From the NCBI GenBank assembly GCA_016705245.1, contig JADIYM010000002.1, positions 124,001 to 188,000 of the forward strand: a stretch of 64,000 nt of DNA, in the 5' to 3' direction. The position numbers and the translations under genes are program-made. The stretch is from Blastocatellia bacterium (lineage in GTDB: Bacteria > Acidobacteriota > Blastocatellia > UBA7656 > JADIYM01). Below the pieces are notes generated by a model. It ran no database searches and was not told the origin of the DNA. It saw only the letters and a program-made list of their open reading frames with translations. Below are positions 9,063 to 17,866 of this stretch, one piece after another (positions within the stretch are counted from its first letter, which is position 1; every line of letters begins with the position of its first letter).

Positions 9063-9902
9063 ATGTCGTTTCACGAAGTCCTTGCCCACGATCTCATCCG
9101 TGAGCTTGGCGCCGTCTCGGCGCCATTCGAGCGAATTCTCTACTCGTCCTCCGGCGCGGTCGCGTCCATCACCATCTCGCGTGAGGACAAGCTGAATGCA
9201 CTCGACTCAGCAACGATCGGAGAGCTGCTTCGGGCGTTTCTGATTGCCCGCTCCAACGGAGACGTTCGTGCCGTGATTCTGACGGGAGCGGGCGCGAAGG
9301 CGTTCGTGGCGGGTGCCGACATCGCTGAAATGGCCCGGCTCTCGCCTGACGAGGCGCGACGCTTCGCCGAGCGCGGTCAGGAGCTCACCCGGCTGATCGA
9401 GGCGATGCCGAAACCCGTCATCGCGGCGGTCAACGGGTTTGCGCTCGGCGGTGGCTGCGAGATCGCGCTGTCCTGTCATATCCGGATAGCGTCCGAGAAT
9501 GCCCGGTTCGGGCAGCCGGAGGTGAAGATCGGCCTTCTGCCCGGCTTTGGCGGTTCGCAGCGCCTGCCGAGGCTCGTCGGAAAAGGCCGCGCGCTCGAGC
9601 TCCTGCTCACCGGGGGCATGATCGACGCGGCTGAGGCTTTGCGGATCGGTCTTGTGAACAAGGTCGTCACGTCAGGATCGGTGGTGGCTGCTGCCGAGGA
9701 AATGGCTGGGGCGATCGCTGCCAACTCTCCGCTGGCGATCGAGTACTGCATGGCCGCGGTGAGCTCGGGATTGGAGATGCCGCTCGAGGAGTCGCTTCGA
9801 ATGGAGGCGGCACTCTTCGGTCTCTGCTTCTCGAGCGACGACATGCGTGAGGGCACGAGGGCCTTTCTCGAAAAGCGTCCGGCCAGATTCACCGGGAAAT
9901 GA
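9063..9902 (+). CDS. Enoyl-CoA hydratase (crotonase family)
   Basis: The product is 279 aa. The oxyanion-hole segments AFVAGADIAEM and ALGGGCEIAL are present, and both catalytic glutamates of crotonase have equivalents (GGGCE and GQPEVKIG). It should hydrate trans-2-enoyl-CoA to 3-hydroxyacyl-CoA, the substrate of the dehydrogenase encoded just upstream. The N-terminus is about 25 residues longer than typical crotonases. GGAG lies a few bases before the ATG. The stop overlaps a possible ATG of purD, giving tight coupling. Confidence 0.93.
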   Translation: MSFHEVLAHDLIRELGAVSAPFERILYSSSGAVASITISREDKLNALDSATIGELLRAFLIARSNGDVRAVILTGAGAKAFVAGADIAEMARLSPDEARRFAERGQELTRLIEAMPKPVIAAVNGFALGGGCEIALSCHIRIASENARFGQPEVKIGLLPGFGGSQRLPRLVGKGRALELLLTGGMIDAAEALRIGLVNKVVTSGSVVAAAEEMAGAIAANSPLAIEYCMAAVSSGLEMPLEESLRMEAALFGLCFSSDDMREGTRAFLEKRPARFTGK

Positions 9903-9913
9903 GGAAGTCAGGC

Positions 9914-11182
9914 ATGAAGGTGCTCGTCGTCGGTTCCGGAGGAAGGGAACACGCCATTTGCTGGGCGCTCTCGCGAAGTCCACGGGCCCCTGAGATCATT
10001 GCCGTTCCGGGTAACGCCGGCATCGCCGAGATCGGGCAATGCATTCCGGGCAATCCGAATGACGTTGCGGCGATGGCCGGCCTTGCCGAGGAGCTCGCTG
10101 TCGACCTGACCGTCATCGGTCCCGAGGCGCCGCTCGTCGCCGGAATCGCCGACGAGTTCAGGTCGCGCGGCCTTCGTGTCGTGGGACACGGACGGGATGC
10201 CGCCAGGCTCGAAGGCTCGAAGATCTTTTCGAAAGAGTTCATGTCGCGGCACGGCATTCCGACGGCCCGATTCGTTGCGTGCGACACGGCGGAAGCCGCT
10301 CGCGATGCGGTCCGGTCAGCCGGTCTGGGCCTACCGATCGTAATCAAGGCCGACGGACTTGCAGCCGGCAAGGGTGTAGTCATTGCCGAGACGATTGCCG
10401 AGGCCGACGAGGCGATCGACGCCATGATGGTCCGGCGGTCGCTTGGCGATGCAGGACAGCGTGTGCTCGTCGAGGAGGCGCTACGGGGCCGTGAAGCGTC
10501 GCTGATCTACTTCACGGACGGCGAACACCTCATTGCGATGCCTCCGGCACAGGACTACAAGCGGATCGGCGATGGCGATACGGGTCCGAACACGGGAGGC
10601 ATGGGCACGTTCTCGATCGACGGTTTGATTGACGATGATGTGGTGCGAATCGTGCGCGACACGATTGCGGAGCCGACTGTGCGCCACATGCACCTCGAGG
10701 GCGCGCCGCTTTCCGGGATGATGTTCGTCGGCGTGATGCTGACGGATTCCGGTCCGATGGTGCTCGAGTACAACATGCGGCTGGGCGACCCGGAGACGCA
10801 GTCCGTGCTCAAGCGACTCGACTCGGACCTGCTCGATCTCTTCGACGGCATCGCGGACGGATCGATCGACGGCCTGGCGCCGGACTGGAGCGAGGATGCG
10901 GCTCTCTGCCTCGTCCTTGCATCTAGCGGGTATCCCGGATCCATCGAGAAGGGCAAGCGTATAGAAGGCCTCGCGGATGCCGCTGCCGTTGAAGGCGTGA
11001 CGGTTTTTCACGCTGGAACGGCGATCGGTTCGGACGGCGCGACAGTGACGTCCGGTGGCCGCGTGCTCGGTGTGACGGCTCGCGCCAACTCGCTCGACGC
11101 GGCGCGACGCCGAGCGTACGAGGCTGCCGGACGGATCCGCTTCGAGGGCAAAGTGAACCGTTCCGACATTGGATCGTATTGA
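9914..11182 (+). CDS. purD: Phosphoribosylamine-glycine ligase (GAR synthetase)
   Basis: The product is 422 aa, standard for PurD. It opens with MKVLVVGSGGREHAI, followed by the ATP-grasp core: SKEFMSRHGIPTA, IKADGLAAGKGV, TGGMGTFS and EYNMRLGDPETQ, the last with the metal-binding Glu and Asn. It ligates glycine to 5-phosphoribosylamine in step 2 of purine synthesis. GAGGAA precedes the ATG at 9914 at good spacing; the ATG at 9899 overlaps the upstream stop and would add five unusual residues. Confidence 0.96.
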   Translation: MKVLVVGSGGREHAICWALSRSPRAPEIIAVPGNAGIAEIGQCIPGNPNDVAAMAGLAEELAVDLTVIGPEAPLVAGIADEFRSRGLRVVGHGRDAARLEGSKIFSKEFMSRHGIPTARFVACDTAEAARDAVRSAGLGLPIVIKADGLAAGKGVVIAETIAEADEAIDAMMVRRSLGDAGQRVLVEEALRGREASLIYFTDGEHLIAMPPAQDYKRIGDGDTGPNTGGMGTFSIDGLIDDDVVRIVRDTIAEPTVRHMHLEGAPLSGMMFVGVMLTDSGPMVLEYNMRLGDPETQSVLKRLDSDLLDLFDGIADGSIDGLAPDWSEDAALCLVLASSGYPGSIEKGKRIEGLADAAAVEGVTVFHAGTAIGSDGATVTSGGRVLGVTARANSLDAARRRAYEAAGRIRFEGKVNRSDIGSY

Positions 11183-11200
11183 GACGGGGGAGGAACCACA

Positions 11201-11638
11201 GTGCGGAAAGAACTCGACCGACTCGAGCAGGCCCGGGCGGATATCAGGTCCGCCTCGCCGTATGACGTCTCGCGACCCTACACGCTTCCGCACCACATGG
11301 TGACGACTGCATTCACCCTGGATGGATTTCGGATCGTCCGGACTCTCGGCGTCGTGCGCGGCATTACCGTGCGATCGCGATCCGTGATCGGGAACATCGG
11401 GGCCGCGTTTCAGACGCTCGTGGGTGGGAATATCACGATTTTCACTCGGCTTTGCGAGCAGACGCGCGCCGAAGCGTTCGACATAATGGTCCTTCACGGC
11501 TCGGAACTTGGCGCCAACGCCATCGTCGGTGCCCGTTACGACGCGACTGAGATCATGCAGGGCGTCACGGAGGTCCTCGCGTACGGCACGGCGGTCGTCG
11601 TCGAGTCGGTGGAACCGGTTGCAGATGGCAAATCGTGA
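11201..11638 (+). CDS. YbjQ/UPF0145 family protein
   Basis: The product is 145 aa. Residues about 30-140 match the YbjQ (DUF74) fold: a segment FRIVRTLGVVRGITVRSRS, then EAFDIMVLHGSELGANAIVG and a final strand AYGTAVVVE. The family forms pentameric rings; its role is not established. Here it has about 30 extra N-terminal residues. The start is a GTG with GGAGGA about 10 bases upstream. It follows purD by 18 bases and precedes pspA by 148 bases. Its position beside a PspA homologue hints at a membrane-stress role, which is inference. Confidence 0.8.
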   Translation: MRKELDRLEQARADIRSASPYDVSRPYTLPHHMVTTAFTLDGFRIVRTLGVVRGITVRSRSVIGNIGAAFQTLVGGNITIFTRLCEQTRAEAFDIMVLHGSELGANAIVGARYDATEIMQGVTEVLAYGTAVVVESVEPVADGKS

Positions 11639-11786
11639 CTGGATGGGAATACGCCAACCGCTTGAACTCGTTGTAGCTAGGGGCGGCGAGACTCGGTGTG
11701 CTAGCATTGCACGATTGGGATTCTGCGGGTAAGCCGGTGCTTCGAGCGCACTCAGCCGGCCGATTTTCGAGGAGGCGACATCTGCT

Positions 11787-12542
11787 ATGTGGAACCGAAT
11801 AAAGCGCCTGTTCCGAGCCGTGTTCGGCGGCCTGATCGACAAGGCCGAAGACCCTGAGCTCGTCCTGCAGCAGGTGATTCGCGACATGCGGGACAAGGTC
11901 CCGCAGATGAACGAAAACGTCGCGCAGGTCATGGCGACCCAGAAGCTTCTCGACAAGGAAGTCGCCTACCTCGAGCGAGAGATCACCGAGCTCGACGCGA
12001 AGATCAAGGCGGCGATCAAGCAGAATCGTGACGATATCGCCCGGACATACATTTCGGCGCTTCAAGAGAAACAGACGTCGCTCGAGCGTTCGAGGGAGCA
12101 ACTCGTGCAGGCAACCTTGGCTTCGAAGCAGGCTCTTCAGTTCCGCGACAACTATCTGCTTCAGATGAAGAAGCGCTCGTCCGAGGCGATGCAGCTCATC
12201 AACCAGGCCAAGCAGGCGAAGATGCAGGAGCAGCTCGCGGCAACGATGGCGACGTTCCAGGTTGGCGACGAGGCGTCGAGCTTCGACGAGATGCGCGAGA
12301 AGATCCAGCGCCGTCAGGCGGCGGCCGAGGCGCGCATGGATCTGGCTACGACGGGCGTCGAATCGAAGATCCAGGACATCGAGCGCGAGGCCTTCAATAT
12401 TCAGGTCGACGACACGCTCTCGGCCTACAAGCTTCAGATGGGAATGGCGGCTGAAACGGATCTGAGTCCGTCATTCGGGGCAGACAGTTCGACGTCTGAG
12501 AAGTCGCTGGGACCGGGCGAGCGTGCGCGCGCGACGGAGTAA
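11787..12542 (+). CDS. pspA: PspA/IM30 (Vipp1) family membrane-remodelling protein
   Basis: The product is 251 aa. It begins with the family's amphipathic helix (MWNRIKRLFRAVFGGLID), followed by DPELVLQQVIRDM and a long coiled-coil hairpin through about residue 210. PspA and Vipp1 belong to the ESCRT-III superfamily and assemble into rods or rings that bind and remodel the inner membrane under stress. The C-terminal about 30 residues are low-complexity. A strong AGGAGG precedes the ATG. The next two genes encode a membrane-anchored coiled-coil protein and an AAA ATPase, not the classical PspBC/PspF partners. Confidence 0.92.
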   Translation: MWNRIKRLFRAVFGGLIDKAEDPELVLQQVIRDMRDKVPQMNENVAQVMATQKLLDKEVAYLEREITELDAKIKAAIKQNRDDIARTYISALQEKQTSLERSREQLVQATLASKQALQFRDNYLLQMKKRSSEAMQLINQAKQAKMQEQLAATMATFQVGDEASSFDEMREKIQRRQAAAEARMDLATTGVESKIQDIEREAFNIQVDDTLSAYKLQMGMAAETDLSPSFGADSSTSEKSLGPGERARATE

Positions 12543-12579
12543 GCACTGAGGCTAAGGGATTCTGGCGGCATCGCTCCCC

Positions 12580-13404
12580 ATGAGACGCAAGGTCAACTAC
12601 ATCCGCGAGGCGCTCACCGAGCCCATCAATATCTGGTCGATGGTGCTATTCGCAAGTTCTGCTGCATACATGCAGAGCTGGATTCCGCTCGCCGCCGGAG
12701 CCGCAACCGAGGCGCTCTATCTCGTGACCGTTCCGGCGCATTCGGCATACCGGCGCCTCGTCGATCGCCGTGAGCGCCAGAAACAGCTCAAGGCGACGGG
12801 CGAACTTCGCGAGCAGATCATCAAGAGCTTTGACCCGCGCGAGCGTGAGGCTGTCGAGTACCTGCGCTGGATGAAGCAGCAGATCTACTCCGATTACCGG
12901 AAGTTCTCGGGGATGGACGCGCACTCGAATCCGAACTTCATGAAGCTCGAGTCCGCATGGGAATCGTTCGTCGACCTTCTCGACATGTACCGCCGGCGAA
13001 AGAATCACCTGCGGTCGATCAACCGTCAGGCCATTCAGAACCAGTTGCAGCAGGTGGAGCGGCAGATCGGCAACGCCGACGAATACACGCGCGGCGTGAT
13101 GGAGAAGAACCAGAACATCCTCGGTCTTCGCCTGCGAACCTACGACGACATCGAGCGGAGCGTTCGGCGAGTCGAAGCTGAATTGCAGTCCATCGAGAAC
13201 TTCTTCGGACTGGTCCGCGACCAGGTCGTCACGATGACAAGTCCGGAAGGACTTGCGTCGATCGATTTCGAATCGCTGCTCTCGTCGATCGAGATCACCA
13301 AACAGGTGCTCGAGGAAACCGCGCCTGTGCTGTCCGCGATCGACAATTTTCAGCGCGACTCGAACTCTTATGCGGCGCCGCCGCCGGTCGCGCAGCGTCA
13401 GTAG
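12580..13404 (+). CDS. Membrane-anchored coiled-coil protein of unknown function
   Basis: The product is 274 aa. Residues about 18-57 are hydrophobic (IWSMVLFASSAAYMQSW then PLAAGAATEALYLVTVP), consistent with one or two N-terminal membrane passes. The rest is charged and mostly helical, with coiled-coil potential at about 140-235. I recognise no named family. It starts 37 bases after pspA and ends 108 bases before the AAA ATPase, so it is likely co-transcribed with both. Plausible roles are membrane recruiter or adaptor between the PspA polymer and the ATPase; this rests on position only. Confidence 0.7.
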   Translation: MRRKVNYIREALTEPINIWSMVLFASSAAYMQSWIPLAAGAATEALYLVTVPAHSAYRRLVDRRERQKQLKATGELREQIIKSFDPREREAVEYLRWMKQQIYSDYRKFSGMDAHSNPNFMKLESAWESFVDLLDMYRRRKNHLRSINRQAIQNQLQQVERQIGNADEYTRGVMEKNQNILGLRLRTYDDIERSVRRVEAELQSIENFFGLVRDQVVTMTSPEGLASIDFESLLSSIEITKQVLEETAPVLSAIDNFQRDSNSYAAPPPVAQRQ

Positions 13405-13512
13405 TTCGGGATTGAGAAGCCGCACGAAGCATTGCGACTCGGCATCGGGGAGCGGATTCAATCCGGTCGATGCCGTTGCGGCGCGTTCCCATTGAGCAAG
13501 GAGCCCACCCAG

Positions 13513-15240
13513 ATGTCCACGTCCCAGCGCGTTCTCTCGAAGGACGAACTCGATCGGTTGCCGGCATGGGCGGCCGAAATCGCCAGGAAGTATTTTGCCG
13601 GCGAAGCCAGCCACTTCCTGCTGCACCGGAACATCTACGATCTCGTCCGGTCAGGCGGAAAATACGTCGGGTTGATCGACTTCCTTCGTCGCGAGCTGCT
13701 CGGCTCCAAGCATCTGGTGTCGTACAACCGCAGCGAGGGCATCGTGTTCCGGTCCGACAATGCGGCTGAGACTGAGCGGGCCTTCGTTTCGCAGATCCGC
13801 ATCGGGGATCCGCTGATGAACCAGGAGAAGCTCCAGTCGCTTCCGCGAGATCCGGCGCGCGCCCTGCCCCTCATCGAGCGCTTTCTACTGTCCGGCAAGC
13901 AGGTCGCGGTCGTGGTCAGCTTCCTCGAGACGATTATTCCTGCTGGTGAGATCGGGTACATGTCGCCGGACGATCGCAACAATCTCGTGACGCTTCAGAG
14001 GTGGATCTCGTCGTCGCACCTGCTCAATTCGGACAACATCGTGCTCTACATCTCAGAGAGCGTTGCCGACGTGCATCCGCGCATCCGCGAACACTCTCGG
14101 CTGGTGAACATCGAGATCCCTTACCCGGACGAGAAGGAGCGGTTCGAGTTCATACGGTACTTCAACGCGGTCACGCCCGGCGTTCGATCCGAGATCCCCG
14201 ACGATCAGGTTGCGTCGATGACGTCGGGTCTGAACCGTGTACACCTTCACTCGATGCTCAAGAGCTCGATCTTCGAGGGGGGACAGTTGACCTTCGAAAC
14301 CCTCCGGCGCAAGAAGAAAGAGATCATCGAGTCGGAATGTGTCGGACTGGTCGAGTTCGTAACGCCTCGGTACGGGCTCGACAGCGTCGGCGGGATGACG
14401 AAACCGAAGGAGTCACTCCGACGCATCGCCGAGACCATTCGCACCGGCAACGAGGAAGAGGCGCCAATGGGCATCCTGTTCTCCGGTCCGGTCGGCACCG
14501 GAAAGACATTTCTGGCCGAGTGTTTTGCCAAGGACTGCGGCTTGAACGTCGTTGAGCTCAAGAACTTCCGCGAGAAGTGGGTCGGGGCGTCGGAATCGAA
14601 CCTTGAGAAGATTCTTTCGCTGCTCGAGTCACTTGCGCCGATCGTCGTCCTCATCGACGAAGCCGACGCCACGCTCGGGACGCGCGACTCGGGGGGAGGG
14701 GACTCGGGCGTTGACGCCCGGATTTTCTCGAAGATCGCAGCGGCGATGGGGAACACCGAGAACCGTGGACGGATCCTCTGGATCCTGATGACGAGCCGTC
14801 CGGATCTGCTGCCGATCGATCTCAAGCGGCAGGGACGCTGCGAGGAGCACATCTCGCTCTTCTACCCGGACGACGAGTCGGACCGCCTCGAAATCCTTCA
14901 GGCCATGGTGCGCAAGAACAAGGTCGAAGTCGACGAAGGCCTCGACTGGTCGCCCGTTGCGAAGAGCACGCTGTCGCTTTCTGGCGCCGACATCGAGTCG
15001 ATGGTGATTCGATGTCGGCGCGAGGCTCGTGCTGCCGGAAGGAAGGCGGTGGCCCAGGACGACATCGCGAAGGTTGCGGCCGAGTTCACGCCGGCTCGTG
15101 ACGAGATGGCGGTGGAGTACCAGACACTGGTCGCCGTCCGAGAAGCGACGTCGCGCGACATGGTTCCGGAACCGTACCGGTCGATGTCTCCGGCCGAGGT
15201 CAGCGAGCGAATCGAGGCGATCCGGCCGATGGTGCGCTGA
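13513..15240 (+). CDS. AAA family ATPase linked to PspA
   Basis: The product is 575 aa. The C-terminal AAA module has Walker A GPVGTGKT (325-332), Walker B VVLIDEAD (378-385), a sensor-like LWILMTSRPD and an LKRQGRCEEH segment where classical AAA proteins carry arginine fingers. The N-terminal half looks like a degenerate AAA-type fold: it has SGKQVAVVVSF and a sensor-like NIVLYISE but no P-loop. AAGGAG lies 9 bases before the ATG. Together with pspA this resembles an ESCRT-III plus disassembly-ATPase pair. Substrate binding to PspA is not shown by sequence. Confidence 0.85.
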   Translation: MSTSQRVLSKDELDRLPAWAAEIARKYFAGEASHFLLHRNIYDLVRSGGKYVGLIDFLRRELLGSKHLVSYNRSEGIVFRSDNAAETERAFVSQIRIGDPLMNQEKLQSLPRDPARALPLIERFLLSGKQVAVVVSFLETIIPAGEIGYMSPDDRNNLVTLQRWISSSHLLNSDNIVLYISESVADVHPRIREHSRLVNIEIPYPDEKERFEFIRYFNAVTPGVRSEIPDDQVASMTSGLNRVHLHSMLKSSIFEGGQLTFETLRRKKKEIIESECVGLVEFVTPRYGLDSVGGMTKPKESLRRIAETIRTGNEEEAPMGILFSGPVGTGKTFLAECFAKDCGLNVVELKNFREKWVGASESNLEKILSLLESLAPIVVLIDEADATLGTRDSGGGDSGVDARIFSKIAAAMGNTENRGRILWILMTSRPDLLPIDLKRQGRCEEHISLFYPDDESDRLEILQAMVRKNKVEVDEGLDWSPVAKSTLSLSGADIESMVIRCRREARAAGRKAVAQDDIAKVAAEFTPARDEMAVEYQTLVAVREATSRDMVPEPYRSMSPAEVSERIEAIRPMVR

Positions 15241-15251
15241 CTTTCGCGAGA

Positions 15252-15344
15252 AGAGCTACGCACACAGAGACACGGAGGCACAGAGTCACGGAGCGTCTTG
15301 GTCTCTGTGTCTTTGTGTCTCCGTGTCTCTGTGTGCGCAGCTCT
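15252..15344. terminator. Long imperfect hairpin between convergent genes
   Basis: AGAGCTACGCACACAGAGAC (15252-15271) and the following bases to 15292 pair with 15302-15344, which contains GTGTCTCCGTGTCTCTGTG. It lies between the stops of the AAA ATPase (+) and the ABC ATPase (-), as expected of a bidirectional terminator. The repeated CTCTGTGTCTCCGTG words recur in other hairpins of this window. Confidence 0.7.
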
Positions 15345-15346
15345 CT

Positions 15347-16126
15347 CTACTGCCCGCGAAGTTCTCGTCCCTTCTCGCTCAGAGTGTCGCTGTCGATGTT
15401 GCCATCGAGGATGTGCAGCACACGGTGCGCATATTCGGCAATGTCCGGTTCGTGTGTCACGAGAATGATCGTATTGCCCTGGGACTGGAGTGAATCGAGC
15501 AGGCCCATGATCTCGTAGCTCGTCGCCGAATCGAGGTTACCGGTCGGCTCGTCCGCCAGGATGATCGACGGGTTGTTGACGAGAGCCCTGGCGATGGCGA
15601 CGCGCTGGCGTTGTCCACCGGAGAGCTCGTTCGGCTTGTGGGACATTCGCGGACCGAGATCCACGCGCTCCAGAGCTTCCTTTGCCCTCTTGAGCCGTTC
15701 GCTCGACGGAATGCCACTGTAGATCAGTGGAAGCTCAACGTTTTGCAGAGCCGTTGCGCGCGCAAGCAGGTTGAACGTCTGAAACACGAAGCCAATCTCG
15801 CGGTTCCGAACGTAGGCGAGCTCGTCGTCTTCCATTTCGGAAACGAGCTTGCCGTTGAGCCAGTACTGCCCCTGCGTGGGGGTGTCGAGGCATCCGATGA
15901 GGTTCATCAGGGTCGACTTACCGGATCCCGACGGACCCATGATCGCAACGTATTCATTCCGCTGGATCTCGAAAGAGACTCCGCGCAGCGCGTGAAGCTG
16001 CTCTGAGCCCATCGTGTACGTCTTCCAGAGGTTGTCGGTGCGAATGATCGCTGGCTTGACGCCCGTCGCGGGGTGCGTCACTTCGGCAGTCGTGGCGATC
16101 TGCTCTTCCATAAGTTGTGCGCTCAT
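15347..16126 (-). CDS. ABC transporter ATP-binding protein (MacB/LolD type)
   Basis: The product is 259 aa. All ATPase motifs are present: Walker A GPSGSGKST, Q-loop region VFQTFNLL, signature LSGGQRQRV, and Walker B ILADEPTGNLD followed by the switch His in LVTHEP. The sequence style is that of the MacB/LolD/FtsE group that works with FtsX-like permeases. CAGGAG lies before the ATG at 16126; an ATG at 16150 has no ribosome site. It follows the MacA-like adaptor gene. No permease gene is adjacent; candidates lie 15 kb away at 31113-33612. Confidence 0.93.
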   Translation of the reverse strand: MSAQLMEEQIATTAEVTHPATGVKPAIIRTDNLWKTYTMGSEQLHALRGVSFEIQRNEYVAIMGPSGSGKSTLMNLIGCLDTPTQGQYWLNGKLVSEMEDDELAYVRNREIGFVFQTFNLLARATALQNVELPLIYSGIPSSERLKRAKEALERVDLGPRMSHKPNELSGGQRQRVAIARALVNNPSIILADEPTGNLDSATSYEIMGLLDSLQSQGNTIILVTHEPDIAEYAHRVLHILDGNIDSDTLSEKGRELRGQ

Positions 16127-16153
16127 CTGGCTCTCCTGCGTGCTTGGCATTGG

Positions 16154-16175
16154 AGGACCGACGGCTGTCGGTCCT
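16154..16175 (-). other. Intercistronic stem-loop
   Basis: AGGACCGAC and GTCGGTCCT form a perfect 9-bp stem with a 4-base loop. It lies between the MacA-like stop and the ABC ATPase start in the same transcript. With no U-run it more likely affects RNA stability or translation of the ATPase than termination. Confidence 0.55.
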
Positions 16176-16194
16176 CAGGTCCGCGTCACCTCAC

Positions 16195-17631
16195 TTAGGT
16201 CTTCTTCTCGCCACCCTTGGCGCCCGCCGTTTCAGTCGAACGCTTGATCAAGGTGTCGTTCTTCAGGGTTCGCAGAACACTGAACGGGCCCGTAACGATC
16301 TCGTCATCTGCCTTGACGCCACTCAGGACCTCGATGTCGGTATCGCCAGTGATTCCGGTTTCGACCGGGACGAACTTTGTCTTCATTCCCTCGAGGACGA
16401 AGACACCCTGTACTTCCTTGGGCTTGCCGGCATTGCCATTCTGTTCGCCTTCGACCGGCATTTCCTGCAGGACGAGCGCCTGAAGCGGCACGACAACGGC
16501 ATTGTCGCGACGGTCCGTGGTCACCACCGCAGTCGCCGACATCCCGGGTCGCAGCTTGTTGCGCGTCTCGTCGGTCGGGAGAAGGCGGACGACAACCTTG
16601 AAGTCCTTCGCCTCCTGCGAGCCGCTCGTCTGAGCGATCGTCTGACCGGACCGCGTGATCGCCGACGAACCGACCTCGGTCACCTCGCCGTCGATCTCGA
16701 GCTCGCCGAGTGCATCAACCTTGACCTTCGCCTTCTGTCCAACGCGAACGTTCGCAATGTCAGTTTCGTCGACCTTGATTTCGACGTTCACGTCGCTCAT
16801 GTCGGCGATGACCATCAGAGGCGTGGAGCTGAAGTTCGCGAGCGCGAACTCGCCTTCCTTGATGGGAAGCGACGAGACCACGCCGTCGATCGGCGAGAAT
16901 CGGGTCGTCTTGTAGAGCAGGTCCTGGTTCGAGCGCAGACCCGCACGCGTCTGGTCGACACGTGCCTGGCTGCCCTTGAGTTGTGCTTGTGCCTGCTTGA
17001 CGCGGATCCGAGCATCGGCAACCTGCGTCTCCAGCTGATCGACACGCGCCTTCGCGGCGTTCAGACTGGCTGCGGCCGTTCGATAGGTCGTCTCGACCTG
17101 ATCGTACGTCGCGCGCGACACCACGCCGCTCTCGAGCAGCTGCTGGTTGCGCTTCAGATTAGCCTCGGCAAGGGCGACGTCGGCCCTGGCCCGATCGAGA
17201 TCGGCCTTGGCCGAGTTCAGCGACGCCTGGGCCGTAAAGACGTTATTTTCGGCCGTGTTGACTGCCGACTGGGAGGACGATACATCCGCCATCGTCGCGC
17301 TCACGTTGGCGGCGCTTCCGGCCACCTGCTCTGCGAGCTGCGTCGGATCGACCTTGATGAGCTCCTGACCCTTCTTCACCGCGTCGCCTTCACGGACGTA
17401 GAGGTTCGTGATGCGACCCGAGACCTCTGCGGTCAGATTGTAGAATTTGACGGGCCGGACTTCGCCTGAAGCGGTGACCTTCGACTCGAGCAGTGGCTGC
17501 TGCTTCACTTTGGCGACGGTGACCTCGGGAGCCTCGCGGTTGCCCGCCAGGAGACTGACGCCGAGCACGGCGACGATGGCCACTCCGGCAATGGATCCGA
17601 TGATGATTTTTTTCTTTCGGCTAATCGCCAT
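16195..17631 (-). CDS. MacA/HlyD-type efflux periplasmic adaptor
   Basis: The product is 478 aa from the ATG at 17631, placed about 9 bases after GAGAGGG. The N-terminus is a basic stretch then one TM or signal anchor (IIIGSIAGVAIVAVLGVS). Next come a split lipoyl domain (KVTASGEVRP, VREGDAVKKGQEL), a long helical hairpin rich in Ala/Gln/Asp repeats (about 85-230), the second lipoyl half (DGVVSSLPIKEGEFA) and beta-barrel and membrane-proximal domains ending in KGGEKKT. MacA-type adaptors bridge an inner-membrane ABC transporter to an outer-membrane channel. It is upstream of the ABC ATPase; no TolC-like gene is in the window. Confidence 0.9.
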   Translation of the reverse strand: MAISRKKKIIIGSIAGVAIVAVLGVSLLAGNREAPEVTVAKVKQQPLLESKVTASGEVRPVKFYNLTAEVSGRITNLYVREGDAVKKGQELIKVDPTQLAEQVAGSAANVSATMADVSSSQSAVNTAENNVFTAQASLNSAKADLDRARADVALAEANLKRNQQLLESGVVSRATYDQVETTYRTAAASLNAAKARVDQLETQVADARIRVKQAQAQLKGSQARVDQTRAGLRSNQDLLYKTTRFSPIDGVVSSLPIKEGEFALANFSSTPLMVIADMSDVNVEIKVDETDIANVRVGQKAKVKVDALGELEIDGEVTEVGSSAITRSGQTIAQTSGSQEAKDFKVVVRLLPTDETRNKLRPGMSATAVVTTDRRDNAVVVPLQALVLQEMPVEGEQNGNAGKPKEVQGVFVLEGMKTKFVPVETGITGDTDIEVLSGVKADDEIVTGPFSVLRTLKNDTLIKRSTETAGAKGGEKKT

Positions 17632-17801
17632 GGGGCGCATCCCTCTCGCTCGACAGTTTCGGTTGGAGCCGAGGCTCCTGGTCTGGTGTTGTTCCGCAGC
17701 CCTGTACGCCCGGCTCTCTCGCGAGGTTTCATCAAAGATCAACGGTTTGAGCCATTTCACGGCTCTTCCACCGACTCCGCAAAGTCCATAGCCGTCTGCA
17801 T

Positions 17802-17831
17802 TTGAGGACGCCGATTCGCGTGTGCTATAAG
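17802..17831 (+). promoter_or_regulatory. Predicted sigma-70 promoter of the signalling cluster
   Basis: TTGAGG (17802-17807) and TATAAG (17826-17831) are separated by 18 bases, and the first gene of the cluster starts 35 bases downstream. The site lies in the divergent space opposite the MacA-like gene. Confidence 0.55.
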
Positions 17832-17866
17832 TACCCGGTCCCAAGCTGACCCCCTGACAATCACCT

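Noticed and set aside
16117..17469. 450-codon open frame antisense to the MacA-like adaptor
   Set aside because: It is composed of Arg/Asp/Val-rich shadow sequence, and the opposite strand encodes clear lipoyl and hairpin domains.
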